A DNA stretch of 64,000 nucleotides from Acanthamoeba sp. SK_2022b (GCA_027943245.1 JANDJZ010000279.1:1-64000), one strand, 5' to 3'. Positions 9,852-19,643 are shown, counted from the first letter of the stretch. Numbers and translations are program-made. The notes: a model not told the origin generated them from the letters alone.

Positions 9852-10665
9852 TTGCCGCTCCTAAAGTCAAAGGTTGCTCTGCGGTCAGAAAATCGAGCAT
9901 CAGCGCGTTGACGCGTTGCGCATCGGTCAGACTGACCATGTGTTTGGCGTTCTCAATGATCACCGCGCGCCCGTTCGGTGCGGCCTGCGCCATTTGCCGC
10001 GCCATCTCCGGGCTGGAGTTGGCGTCGTGCTCGCCGGTCAATACCAACACAGGGCAGCGGATAAGGTGCCAACGCTGGGCATACACCCGATCGCCGGTAG
10101 CAAACGCCTGATACGCGCGGGCGTAGCCCGTGACGTCCACCTGTTGCAACCAGCCACCCACCTGCCGGCGCAGACGCTGTTCGGCGGGATCGGCGCCAAA
10201 CCACCGGCTCAGCGGCGAGTCGATCTGCGTCTGGCCGCTGGCCAACTCGCTGGCGCGTTGCGCAACCGCGGCACTGGCCTGGGCCGAGCGCTGGAACACG
10301 CCGCTCATCACCACGGCGCGTTTGACCCGCTCCGGATAATCGATCGCCAAACCGGCGGTGATCAACGCTCCCATCGAGTGCCCCGCCACCGCAACGCTCG
10401 GCGTCTCCAGGGTGTTTAAGAAGGCCGCCATCCAGCGCACGTAATCCTCCAGCGTCGCGGCGTGGGCGAAGCCTTCGCTTTCGCCGTGGCCCGGCATATC
10501 GACGGCGATGACCCGAAAGTGCGCGCTAAGCGCATCGAGCTGGGGATACCAGGCCTCCGCGTTCATGCCTACGCCGTGGATCAACACCAGCGGCTCGCCA
10601 CGCCCGGCCTCCAGATACCCCACCCGCAGAGCGGGCTCAGACAGCTGCCGGATTGTTCTGATCAT
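9838..10665 (-). CDS. Alpha/beta-fold hydrolase (RutD/MhpC-like)
   Basis: A 275-residue alpha/beta hydrolase with oxyanion motif HGVG at 30-33, nucleophile elbow G-H-S97-M-G, acid D214 in GEHDANSS and base H242 in NAKHMVS, so a complete catalytic triad. The closest general type is the small-molecule esterase/C-C hydrolase group that includes RutD and MhpC. It overlaps the DUF1185 gene upstream by 29 bases and the flavin reductase gene downstream by 14, strong evidence for one transcript. In the pathway it likely hydrolyses an amide, carbamate or enol intermediate released after ring oxygenation; the exact bond is unknown. Confidence 0.88.
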   Translation of the reverse strand: MIRTIRQLSEPALRVGYLEAGRGEPLVLIHGVGMNAEAWYPQLDALSAHFRVIAVDMPGHGESEGFAHAATLEDYVRWMAAFLNTLETPSVAVAGHSMGALITAGLAIDYPERVKRAVVMSGVFQRSAQASAAVAQRASELASGQTQIDSPLSRWFGADPAEQRLRRQVGGWLQQVDVTGYARAYQAFATGDRVYAQRWHLIRCPVLVLTGEHDANSSPEMARQMAQAAPNGRAVIIENAKHMVSLTDAQRVNALMLDFLTAEQPLTLGAANGRG

Positions 10666-11239
10666 GGCCCAGCTCTTTCAGATCCAAATAACGGTTGCCG
10701 ATACGGTGATGCGGCCGCCCCCCCAGCGCCGCGCCCAATGCGATGACGATTTCGTCGTCGAAAGGCGCGTCGTTGATGTTGAACTGGAATGTCAGGTAGT
10801 GCTCGCGGCTGCCTTCGTCGTTTTTCCCCATCATCGGGATCAGGATCGGCGCGTTGGCCGGCCCGCGGGTATTGTTGAACGCCAGATAGCTTTTACCGTT
10901 GACCGCCGAGCGGTAGTGGTTGCCGAAATGCAGCGTGTGAATCAGCGCCGAGGCGTGTTCCAACTCACCGCCCAGCCCCACCACCGCGCTTTTGCCGAAG
11001 GCTTCCACCCGCTCGCCAGAGCCGGCCTCTTTGAGGATCAAACCGGTCAGCAGCTCACCCAGCACCGGCGCCATTTCTCGAATCTTTGGCGCCAGATCCT
11101 CAACAAAGCCTTGCCCGGCCCAGGGGTTTTTAATCACCGCCGCCGCCGCGATCATCACCAGCGGTTTGCCCGCCGATTTGCCACCGTCGGCGTAGAGGGT
11201 TTCTGTGGAAACCAGAGTCTTACGGATGTCTTGATGCAT
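10637..11239 (-). CDS. AA_synth/DUF1185 family protein
   Basis: A 200-residue protein of the 'amino acid synthesis' family (PF06684, DUF1185), recognised by KTLVSTETLYADGGK, the VIKNPWAG strand, GLGGELEHASALIH, SAVNGKSYLAFNNTRGPANAP and FDDEIVIALGAALGGRPHHRIGN. The biochemical function of the family is not established to my knowledge. It recurs beside luciferase-like monooxygenases, flavin reductases and transporters, so an enzymatic amidase-like or ring-opening role is a fair guess. ATG at 11239 follows GAGGT and is preferred to an upstream alternative at 11263. It is the first gene of the minus-strand operon, directly facing the operator region. Confidence 0.85.
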   Translation of the reverse strand: MHQDIRKTLVSTETLYADGGKSAGKPLVMIAAAAVIKNPWAGQGFVEDLAPKIREMAPVLGELLTGLILKEAGSGERVEAFGKSAVVGLGGELEHASALIHTLHFGNHYRSAVNGKSYLAFNNTRGPANAPILIPMMGKNDEGSREHYLTFQFNINDAPFDDEIVIALGAALGGRPHHRIGNRYLDLKELGHDQNNPAAV

Positions 11240-11697
11240 AAGGGACCTCGAAAAGTAAATCAAATGTTAATCAGATGTCACGAGTCGAGGGTATAACATC
11301 GGGCAGATTGGCATGTCAAAATTTGGTATACCATAATACGGTATTCTTGTTTTCATCTAAGACGGTAAAGGGAAATTGAAAATAACCGATATTAATCAAA
11401 ATATTAATAAATCTGCGTGGGCTTTGGCCGGGGGCGAAACGCCGGCCACGACCGCTTCCGCTCAGCGGCCGGTGCCCGTGCCGAACCCGTTGAGCCAGCG
11501 GGTATCGGCAACGAAAAGCGGTTTTTTTAGGCTATCTTTCGATTTTGTGAGCTGCTGCAACATTCGCCGTTTTAGCGATGCGGCGCGAAATCGGCCGCCG
11601 TTGCTTTGCGGGTTGGAAAGATGTTAATAGTACCGGGCAAACGGGAATACGCGTCGTTATCCGGATTAATGATGATCCACAAAAAATAGAGACAATT
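11240..11697. other. Divergent promoter/leader region between DUF1185 and GntR genes
   Basis: 458 bases separate the divergent operon starts. Operator-like repeats lie at 11290-11345. The 350 bases between them and the gntR start hold no gene I can support; an 83-codon frame at 11376-11627 has no recognisable features. The gntR mRNA may therefore have a long 5' leader, or the regulator has a closer promoter that I cannot see. Confidence 0.5.
11290..11345. promoter_or_regulatory. GGTATA-type operator cluster for the GntR/FCD regulator
   Basis: Three copies of a GGTATA-like hexamer lie at 11290-11295, 11325-11330 and 11340-11345 (GGTATT). The second sits inside the perfect palindrome TGGTATACCA (11324-11333) and the third inside AATAC-G-GTATT (11335-11345). 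FCD-subfamily GntR proteins such as NanR bind GGTATA repeats and FadR-type palindromes. The position between the divergent operon and a GntR gene makes this its likely binding site. Regulation by this protein is inferred. Confidence 0.6.
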
Positions 11698-12372
11698 ATG
11701 GTTCAGGCGTCATTGAAGATTGAGAATGCACCGGTCACCTTGCGCGAATTGGCATTGGCGAAAATTAGGCAGGCGATTATCTCAGGGTATTTTCAGGCCG
11801 GCGATCGTTTGGTGGAACGCAGCCTGTGCGAGGAGCTGGGCGTCAGCCGCAGCGTGGTGCGCGAGGTGATCCGTTATCTCGAAGCGGAGGGGCTCATTGA
11901 AACACTCGGCAAGAAAGGGCCGATTGTCGCTATTCTGACCTGGGAAATTGCCGAGCAGATTTATACTATTCGTCTGCTGCTTGAACAGGATGCCGCTCAC
12001 GACTGCGCTTTGAAAGCCGGGCCGGAAGATAAAAAGAAACTGCATGAAAAATTAATTGCAATTAATCAGGCTTCGGCCGGGCAGGACGATATTCAGCGCG
12101 TTGAGGCGTCGCAGGCCTTTTATGAAACCATTTTCCAGGTGGCCCATCACGCCATCGCCTGGGAAATCGTTCAACGCCTGAATAGCCGCATCAGCCGCCT
12201 GCGCGCCCTGACCCTGAAAACCCCGGAGCGCCAGCTGGCCGGTTTCGAGCGCATGACGCGGATCTATCACGCCATCGAACAAAACAATCCGACACAGGCC
12301 AGGCAAGAAGTCATCGATCACCTGACCGAGGCCGCCGCGCTGGCCAAGCGCATTCTGCAACAGGAGCCCTGA
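11698..12372 (+). CDS. GntR-family (FCD subfamily) transcriptional regulator
   Basis: A 224-residue regulator with an N-terminal winged helix (LRELALAKIRQAIISGYFQAGDRLVERSLCEELGVSRSVVREVIRYLEAEGLI is read across residues about 15-65) and a C-terminal all-helical FCD ligand domain. The domain contains the expected metal/ligand positions in IYTIRLLLEQ and the late FERMTRIYHAIEQ helix with its histidine. I chose ATG at 11698, which gives a family-type N-terminus just before the winged helix; a longer frame back to 11578 has no family similarity. It is divergent from the Rut-like operon and very probably its substrate-responsive repressor. It is followed by the DUF1330 gene 1 base after its stop. 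Confidence 0.9.
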   Translation: MVQASLKIENAPVTLRELALAKIRQAIISGYFQAGDRLVERSLCEELGVSRSVVREVIRYLEAEGLIETLGKKGPIVAILTWEIAEQIYTIRLLLEQDAAHDCALKAGPEDKKKLHEKLIAINQASAGQDDIQRVEASQAFYETIFQVAHHAIAWEIVQRLNSRISRLRALTLKTPERQLAGFERMTRIYHAIEQNNPTQARQEVIDHLTEAAALAKRILQQEP

Positions 12373-12373
12373 G

Positions 12374-12670
12374 ATGCCCGCTTACTGGATTGCCCATGTC
12401 ACCGTGAAAGATCCGCAGCAATATCAGCATTATATGGATTTGGCGCCTCAGGCGTTTCGCCAGTTCAACGCCCGTTTTCTCGCCCGCGGCGAACAGGCGC
12501 AAACGCTGGAAGGCCCGGCGTTTGTGAAACATGTGCTGATCGAATTCGACGACTACGCCACCGCCCTGGCCTGCTACCATTCACCGGCCTATCAGCTGGC
12601 GAAACAACAGCGGCGCCACGTAGCGGAAGCCATGATTACCATCGTCGACGGCTTGCCGACCTCCCCATAA
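12374..12670 (+). CDS. DUF1330 family protein
   Basis: A 98-residue ferredoxin-like-fold (dimeric alpha/beta barrel) protein of the DUF1330 group. It shows the opening AYWIAHVTVKDPQQY, the central EGP-FVKHVLIEFDDYATALACYHSPAYQ and the closing VDGL. DUF1330 proteins are cytoplasmic and mostly of unknown function; relatives of this fold act as small-molecule isomerases or monooxygenases. The start lies 1 base after the gntR stop, so the two are translationally coupled, and it probably belongs to the same catabolic system. A GC-rich imperfect hairpin (about 12673-12697) follows without a U run. Confidence 0.85.
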   Translation: MPAYWIAHVTVKDPQQYQHYMDLAPQAFRQFNARFLARGEQAQTLEGPAFVKHVLIEFDDYATALACYHSPAYQLAKQQRRHVAEAMITIVDGLPTSP

Positions 12671-12744
12671 AAGCCCCCCACCGTTACGGCGGAGGCTGGG
12701 TGGCGTGAGGTGGGATAACCGCCGGGTCAGGCCGGCGTTTTCCG

Positions 12745-13110
12745 CTAGTTATTTCTCTTCAGGATCTTTCCCGTCTCGGCCCAGATTTGACTGCGGTAAT
12801 GATCGTCTTCCTGAGAGAAGAAAAGTACAGTCAGCCCTTCCTTGTCTAACAATGCAATGCCATCGGGTGCAGGACGCCACGCCACTGGCTCTTGCGGCAA
12901 GACGTCGGGCGTGCAATCAGACAAAAATTTTAGGCTATAGCCGCCGGCCGATTCCACACCCTCCGTGTTGAGCTGTACAACACAGGACTTTGATTTATCG
13001 CTGACCGTCCACTGCCCGGATAGCGTTTCGGCAGAAGGTAAAACCAGACTGCTTGCCATAGAGGCTCCTGAAAACAAGAAAATTATTCCGACAAGAATAG
13101 ATTTACACAT
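12745..13110 (-). CDS. inh: Periplasmic serralysin inhibitor Inh
   Basis: A 121-residue precursor with signal peptide MCKSILVGIIFLFSGASMAS. The mature part is an Inh/AprI-type beta-barrel inhibitor (SAETLSGQWTVSDKSKSCVVQLN, YSLKFLSDC, PVAWRPAPDGIALLD, VLFFSQEDDHYRSQIW), with the two cysteines that form the conserved disulfide. Family members block serralysin proteases by inserting their N-terminal residues into the active-site cleft, protecting the periplasm of the producing cell. It lies 47 bases downstream of the protease gene on the same strand. I chose ATG at 13110 because an upstream in-frame ATG would place the start inside the intercistronic hairpin and spoil the signal peptide. Confidence 0.93.
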   Translation of the reverse strand: MCKSILVGIIFLFSGASMASSLVLPSAETLSGQWTVSDKSKSCVVQLNTEGVESAGGYSLKFLSDCTPDVLPQEPVAWRPAPDGIALLDKEGLTVLFFSQEDDHYRSQIWAETGKILKRNN

Positions 13111-13125
13111 AGCTGGCCCATGCAA

Positions 13126-13151
13126 AACGGTGGGCATCATCGCCCACCGTT
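13126..13151 (-). terminator. Intercistronic hairpin between serralysin and inh
   Basis: A perfect 10-bp stem AACGGTGGGC/GCCCACCGTT with a six-base loop. On the minus strand it is followed by TTGC rather than a long U run, so it looks like a partial terminator or mRNA-stabilising structure that would leave the inhibitor expressed at a lower level than the protease. Confidence 0.65.
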
Positions 13152-13157
13152 GCCGTT

Positions 13158-14699
<1,542 letters not shown>

Positions 14700-15041
14700 T
14701 TACTATCCCTTTACACCCAGAGAGTAAATTTACTTTTAACTACCCGAGCCTCCTTACCCATGATTGATAACTGATGCAACTGCATGAGATCGCGATGTGT
14801 CCGTGCAAAATGCGCGAAAGTAACAGGCCGCATTGATCCGGCAAGGGTGTGATTCCAGTGTCTGCGCGTTGAGGCTAAGTTGAGATGTCGCTCAAGAGGT
14901 CTAATGACAACGGCCGTCCGATGCATTGCCTCGTTGCCAGAGACCACATCAGACAGGCTCTTGTGCTGTGAATCTGGTCTGTTATCCGAACGGTTACCCG
15001 GAGATAATTGCGTGAATGCATTTGCGCCACCATCCAGTTTT

Positions 15042-15060
15042 GCTAATGATTATCATTCGC
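15042..15060. promoter_or_regulatory. Fur-box-like palindrome
   Basis: The 19-mer around AATGATTATCATT (15045-15057) matches 15 of 19 positions of the Fur consensus. It is about 445 bases upstream of the serralysin start and 470 upstream of the GGDEF-EAL start, too far to assign a target with confidence. An unseen small RNA or peptide gene nearby is possible. Confidence 0.5.
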
Positions 15061-15135
15061 GAGGCTATCTCACGCGTAAACAAAGTGTCAACAGATGAAA
15101 CAAAACATTTCTTGATTTGCATCATGATTTTTCCG

Positions 15136-15255
15136 CTAAGCCCCAGTAAACGGGCGCTGCAGAGTGCATAAAATGGCGTCCCCTCCCGTCTGGACTGCGG
15201 TTTTTGCCAGTATTACCGCATAGAGCAGGCAGAATAGCGCCAGGGAGTACATCAT
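15136..15255 (-). CDS. Possible 39-residue membrane peptide
   Basis: Starting MMYSLALFCLLYAVILAKTA, this frame would encode one N-terminal hydrophobic helix followed by a short polar tail with one Cys. No strong ribosome-binding site precedes it and I recognise no family. It could be a small membrane protein or chance. It lies between the Fur-like box and the GGDEF-EAL gene. Confidence 0.2.
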   Translation of the reverse strand: MMYSLALFCLLYAVILAKTAVQTGGDAILCTLQRPFTGA

Positions 15256-15530
15256 GGCGACTGAACATTTAGCCATAGAGAAACATCAATAATGATTAAT
15301 TTTCACGGCAATAGCGCGGCGTGGTCCGATCACTTATTTTTCGCTGCAATATAAGGGATGCTTATAAATAACAGGAGTATTCCTAATGCGTTCACGCTGG
15401 ATGTATTCCATGCTAGCGGGCCGATTTTTAGCCGCGCCCGCTGGCTATTCCCATTTTCATTGGCAAGACTATATTGAAAGAAGCTCTGCTCTAGAGCGAG
15501 AATATGGGTAATTTTCCGAGGAAATACCGC

Positions 15531-17624
15531 ATGACCCTGTTGCCCAAGCAGAGCAATAACAAAAATCCGATTGATCTCTATGGCGAAATCGTAGACGACT
15601 TGCCCGGCCTGATTTGCTTCGGCAACCGCCTTGGCGGTTACTTCAATAAACAGTGGCGCGACTATACCGGCGCCATCGCCGGTGAACACGGCGCCGCCGA
15701 CTGGCTCGATGCTCTGCACCCCGACGATCGCGAGCGGCTGGCCGCGCAGTGGCGCCAGGCGATCGTGGCCCTCTCCTCGTTCGCCGGCGAGGCCCGCCTG
15801 CGCGATCGCAGCGGCGCCTACCGTTGGTTTATGCTGGCGTTTAACGCCCGGCAGGACGGCATGGCGCTGGAGCCCAGCTGGTACCTGACGGCGACCGACA
15901 TTCATCCGCAAATGCTGCAGCGCCAGCAAAACGTTCAGGCGCTGTCTATCCAGCAAGACATGCTGGACGCCAGCGTCGACTGCATAAAAGTGATCAATCA
16001 CGACGGCACGCTGCGCCACATGAACCGCTCCGGCAGCCTGGCGCTCGGCCTTGATCCGGGGCAAAAAGAGTTTGGCATGCCCTGGCTGGGGCTGCTGTCG
16101 CCCGAGATCCGGCGCCGCGGCCGCAAGGCGCTGCGCAGCGTCAGAGCCGGAAAAAATGCGCGCTTCACGGGATTGAGCGTGACGCCGCAGGGCAAAAAAC
16201 AGCACTGGGACAACATTCTCACGCCGGTCAGCGACGAACACGGCACCGTGGCCGAGATCTTGTGCGTGTCACGCGACGTGACTTCGCAACGCGTGATGGA
16301 ACAACGCCTGTTGCTCGCCAGCGAATATGACGAATTGACCGGCCTGCCCAACCGGCGCCTGTTCAAGAAGAAACTGAAGCAAGAGATGAAGCGGGCCCTG
16401 CACGGCAACAAGTCGCTTGGGCTGATGCTGCTGGATCTTGACCACTTCAAGCTGGTGAATGACACGCTGGGCCACGCGGCGGGCGACCATCTGCTGCGGG
16501 TTTTGGGCAAAAGGCTCAGCGCCTGCATGAATACGCACTCGTTCGTCTCTCGCCTCGGCGGCGATGAGTTCGCCGTCGTGATCAGCGACGTCGAAAACGA
16601 GCAGGATATTTTCCGCATCGCCAACAAATTTCTGCTGCAGCTGGAGACGCCGATCACCCACGGCGGCAAGACGCTGCACTGCGGCATGAGCATCGGCGGC
16701 GCCATCTACCCCAAAGACGCCCGTGACGCTTCGGAACTGATGAAATGCGCCGACACTGCGCTGTATGAGTTGAAAGACGGCGGCCGCGGCGGTGTCTATA
16801 TGTTCGACCGCAAAATGATGGACAAGGCGCGCGCCCGCGCCAGCCAGCTCAACTACGCGCGCCAGATCGTGCGCGACAACTGCATCCGCCCCAGCTACCA
16901 ACCGAAGGTCAGCCTGACCGACGGCAGCATCGTCGGCTTTGAAGCCTTACTGCGCTGGCACTGCCCGATCAACGGCGTGCAGCTGCCGGCGACGGTGAGC
17001 GAGGCGTTCAACGACTACGAGCTGGCGACCAAGATCAGCGAAGCCATGCAGCTGAAGGTCTTCGCCGATATCGCCCGCTGGCGCGCGGCCGGCGTGGCGG
17101 TGCAGCCCATCTCGCTGAACGTGTCGCCGATCGAGTTTTTACGCGACAACTACGCCGAAACTTTCCTGCAGCGCCTGCTGAAGTTCCACATTCCCCACCA
17201 CCTGATCGAACTGGAGGTGACCGAACACGCGTTCAACAAGCACGGTTCGAAGTACGTGCTGCGCGCGTTGCAAATGCTCAAGGAGATGGGCATCCGCATC
17301 GCGCTGGACGACTTCGGCACCGGTCACTCCTCGTTCAGCCATATCATGGATTATCCGCTGGACTGCATTAAGCTGGACTGCGACTTCGTTCAACGTATGA
17401 ATACCGAACCGGCGATCCTGGCGATCGTGGAAAGCATCGGCATTCTCGGTCAAAAGCTGTCGATCGATATCATCGCCGAGGGGGTGGAAACCGAGCAGCA
17501 GCGGCAAACGCTGTGCGAAGCCGGTTTCCACATCGGCCAAGGTTTTCTGTTCAGCCGGGCGGTGGAATCCCAGCGGGTGCCCGAGCTGCTGCAGGCAGCA
17601 CCGCAGCCTGTCGACGGCCGTTAA
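15531..17624 (+). CDS. PAS-GGDEF-EAL cyclic-di-GMP signalling protein
   Basis: A 697-residue cytoplasmic protein. Two PAS-like domains (about 15-130 and 140-255) precede a GGDEF domain with intact GGDEF at 343-347 and an EAL domain with EAL at 471-473. The EAL domain also has NVSP, ELEVTEH, DDFGTGHSS, KLD and AEGVET motifs, so both synthase and phosphodiesterase sites look catalytically competent. No RxxD inhibitory site precedes GGDEF. No transmembrane segments were seen, so it senses a cytoplasmic signal. I prefer ATG at 15531, which has GAGG nine bases upstream, over ATG at 15504. Its stop overlaps the stop of the convergent MFS pseudogene (shared TTAA). Confidence 0.93.
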   Translation: MTLLPKQSNNKNPIDLYGEIVDDLPGLICFGNRLGGYFNKQWRDYTGAIAGEHGAADWLDALHPDDRERLAAQWRQAIVALSSFAGEARLRDRSGAYRWFMLAFNARQDGMALEPSWYLTATDIHPQMLQRQQNVQALSIQQDMLDASVDCIKVINHDGTLRHMNRSGSLALGLDPGQKEFGMPWLGLLSPEIRRRGRKALRSVRAGKNARFTGLSVTPQGKKQHWDNILTPVSDEHGTVAEILCVSRDVTSQRVMEQRLLLASEYDELTGLPNRRLFKKKLKQEMKRALHGNKSLGLMLLDLDHFKLVNDTLGHAAGDHLLRVLGKRLSACMNTHSFVSRLGGDEFAVVISDVENEQDIFRIANKFLLQLETPITHGGKTLHCGMSIGGAIYPKDARDASELMKCADTALYELKDGGRGGVYMFDRKMMDKARARASQLNYARQIVRDNCIRPSYQPKVSLTDGSIVGFEALLRWHCPINGVQLPATVSEAFNDYELATKISEAMQLKVFADIARWRAAGVAVQPISLNVSPIEFLRDNYAETFLQRLLKFHIPHHLIELEVTEHAFNKHGSKYVLRALQMLKEMGIRIALDDFGTGHSSFSHIMDYPLDCIKLDCDFVQRMNTEPAILAIVESIGILGQKLSIDIIAEGVETEQQRQTLCEAGFHIGQGFLFSRAVESQRVPELLQAAPQPVDGR

Positions 17625-18521
17625 ACGCCCTGCCGGTTATCGAACGGCGCCAGCTGCATGCCGATAAGCGTCACCACGCAGACGATCGCGCCGGCGTAAA
17701 AGGTGGAGGCGGAACCGACCAGCTCCAACAGCATGCCGGCCCCGAGACTCGCCAGCAGCAGCGCCACGCCGCTGACCAGGTTGAACATGCCGAACGCGGT
17801 GCCGCGCAGGTGCGCCGGCGCGGTATGCGCCACCATCGCCGCCAACAGCCCCTGCGTCATGCCCATGTGCACGCCCCACAGCGCCACGCCAAACAGCACG
17901 CCCGCCCAATGTTCGCTTGTCGGTTATCGCGGCGGCCGGCTCTTTCAGGCCGAAGAACAGCAGCGCGATCGCCAGCGTCGCCGGGACCGCCGCCACCCAA
18001 AAGATGGCGCGAAAATCGTTGTGCCACAGCAGCATCAGGCCAACGGCCAGCAGAGGCCCTAAAAAGGCGCCGACGGTATCCAGCGACTGGCGCAGCCCAA
18101 AGGCCGCGCCGCGAATTTCCGGCGGCGTCACATCGGCCACCAGGGCGTCGCGCGGCGCGCCGCGGATGCCTTTGCCCACGCGATCCAACAGGCGCGCGCT
18201 CATCACCATGCCGGACGACGACGCGACGGCAAAAAACGGTTTGCTGATGGCGCCCAGCCCGTAGCCCAGCAGCGCCAGCCCTTTACGCTTGCCGAGGTAA
18301 TCGCTGAGCACCCCGGAGAACACCTTGACGATCAATGCCGTCGCCTCCGCCAGCCCTTCGATCAGCCCGATGACGATCACGCTGACGCCGAGCGTCGTCG
18401 CCATAAACAGCGGCAGCAGGCTGTGGATCATTTCCGAGGAAACGTCCATCAGCAGGCTCACCCCACCCAAGATCCACACGCCGCGCGGTATGCGGCCCAA
18501 CGTAACGAAGCGCGACGACAT
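17621..18521 (-). pseudogene. MFS transporter disrupted by an internal deletion/frameshift
   Basis: The first 200 residues encode transmembrane helices 1-6 of a major facilitator (SLLMDVSSEMIHSLLPLF, DRVGKGIRGAPRDALVADVTPP, RQSLDTVGAFLGPL). Near 17905-17920 this frame jumps directly into the start of about helix 10, and the genuine C-terminal part (GVALWGVHMGMTQGLL, LRGTAFGMFNLVSGVALLL) continues in another frame to the stop at 17621. Relative to the usual length of about 400 residues, roughly 100 residues (helices 7-9) are missing. The gene is therefore inactive, unless the break is a sequencing or assembly error. The unshifted frame runs on as nonsense to 17637. Confidence 0.85.
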
Positions 18522-18670
18522 GGTTCATCCTCGAAAGATTCAGCGCCACCGGCGGCGCATCATGATTTTTCCAAGATTGGATAGTTGATTTTGTTCGTTC
18601 ACAGACCTTTAGCCTTCAGAGATAGTGCAACGACCCTGTGACAATCCTAATAATGAAGGTAATTAACATA

Positions 18671-19588
18671 ATGATAGATAGCAAAAAGATGATAGTGATG
18701 GCGGCGTTGCTGAGCTTTTCCGCCGCAGCCGCGCCAGGGGTGGATATCGTCGCCAACGAAACGCCGATCCATACGGTGAAGAACGCCGAGGCGGTCGCCA
18801 AAATCCCCGCCGGTTTCAAGTTCGTGGAGCCCGGCACGCTGACGGTGGCCATTTCCCTTCTGGGCAGCGGCCCGCCGTTCGGCCTGTACGCCCGCGACAA
18901 CAAAACGGTGATCGGCAGCGAGGCGGACATCGCGCGCCTGGTGGCCGACGGTTTGGGGTTGAAACTCAAGCTGGTGCCCACCTCGTGGGAAGACTGGCCG
19001 CTGGGAGTGGCCTCCGGCAAATATGACGCCGCGGTTTACAACATCACCGTGACCAACGAGCGCAAGACCAAATTCGATTTCGCCACCTATCGCCAGGATA
19101 CGCTGGGCTTCTACGTCAAATCCGACAGCAAGATCACCCAGATCAACACCGCGCCGGATATCGCCGGTAAAAAGATCATCGTCGATTCCGGCACCAACCA
19201 GGAAGCGGTGCTGCTGGCCTGGGACAAGGAGAACCGCGCCAAGGGGCTGGCGCCGCTGCAGCCGGTGTACGTCACCGACAAGGCCGCCTCCACGCTGGCC
19301 ATTCAGTCCGGCCGCGCCGACGCCACCTTCGGGCCCAACGTCTCCGGCGCTTACCAGGCGCGGCTGACCGGCAAAACCCGGCTGGTAGGCATCGTGCCCG
19401 GCGGCTGGCCGAAAACCGCCAACATCGCCGTCACGCTGAAGAAAGGCAACGGCCTGGTGGACGCGGTGCAGGCATCGCTCAACGGCGCCATCGCCAACGG
19501 CAGCTATCTGCAGGTGCTGGATCGCTGGGCGGAGAGCGACGAGAAGATCGCCCATTCCGAGATTAACCCGCCGGGACTGGGAGACTAA
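18671..19588 (+). CDS. Amino-acid-type ABC transporter substrate-binding protein
   Basis: A periplasmic solute-binding protein of family 3 (SBP_bac_3), 305 residues. The N-terminus (MIDSKKMIVMAALLSFSAAAA) is a Sec signal peptide. The mature part shows GSEADIARLVADGLGLKLKLVPTSW, the SGKYDAAVYNITVTNERKTKFDFATY block typical of polar amino acid binders, and IAGKKIIVDSGTNQE. No permease or ATPase gene is adjacent, so it is an orphan or serves a transporter elsewhere. The start is uncertain: GTG 18638, ATG 18653 and ATG 18671 are in frame, and I chose 18671 because it gives the most normal signal peptide. Confidence 0.87.
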   Translation: MIDSKKMIVMAALLSFSAAAAPGVDIVANETPIHTVKNAEAVAKIPAGFKFVEPGTLTVAISLLGSGPPFGLYARDNKTVIGSEADIARLVADGLGLKLKLVPTSWEDWPLGVASGKYDAAVYNITVTNERKTKFDFATYRQDTLGFYVKSDSKITQINTAPDIAGKKIIVDSGTNQEAVLLAWDKENRAKGLAPLQPVYVTDKAASTLAIQSGRADATFGPNVSGAYQARLTGKTRLVGIVPGGWPKTANIAVTLKKGNGLVDAVQASLNGAIANGSYLQVLDRWAESDEKIAHSEINPPGLGD

Positions 19589-19596
19589 GGCGTGAA

Positions 19597-19619
19597 CCGG
19601 CCCCGCATCGAGGGGCCGG
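19597..19619. terminator. Hairpin between convergent binding-protein and activator genes
   Basis: Perfect stem CCGGCCCC/GGGGCCGG with a seven-base loop in the 55-base gap between two convergent genes. Neither strand has a U tract, so it may act weakly in both directions. Confidence 0.45.
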
Positions 19620-19643
19620 CTATTGATGGTCAATCATGATGTT

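Noticed and set aside
15330..16241. 303-codon minus-strand frame opposite the GGDEF-EAL gene
   Set aside because: Antisense to a gene with intact domains; its sequence is the usual Arg/Gln/His-rich shadow of GC-rich coding DNA.
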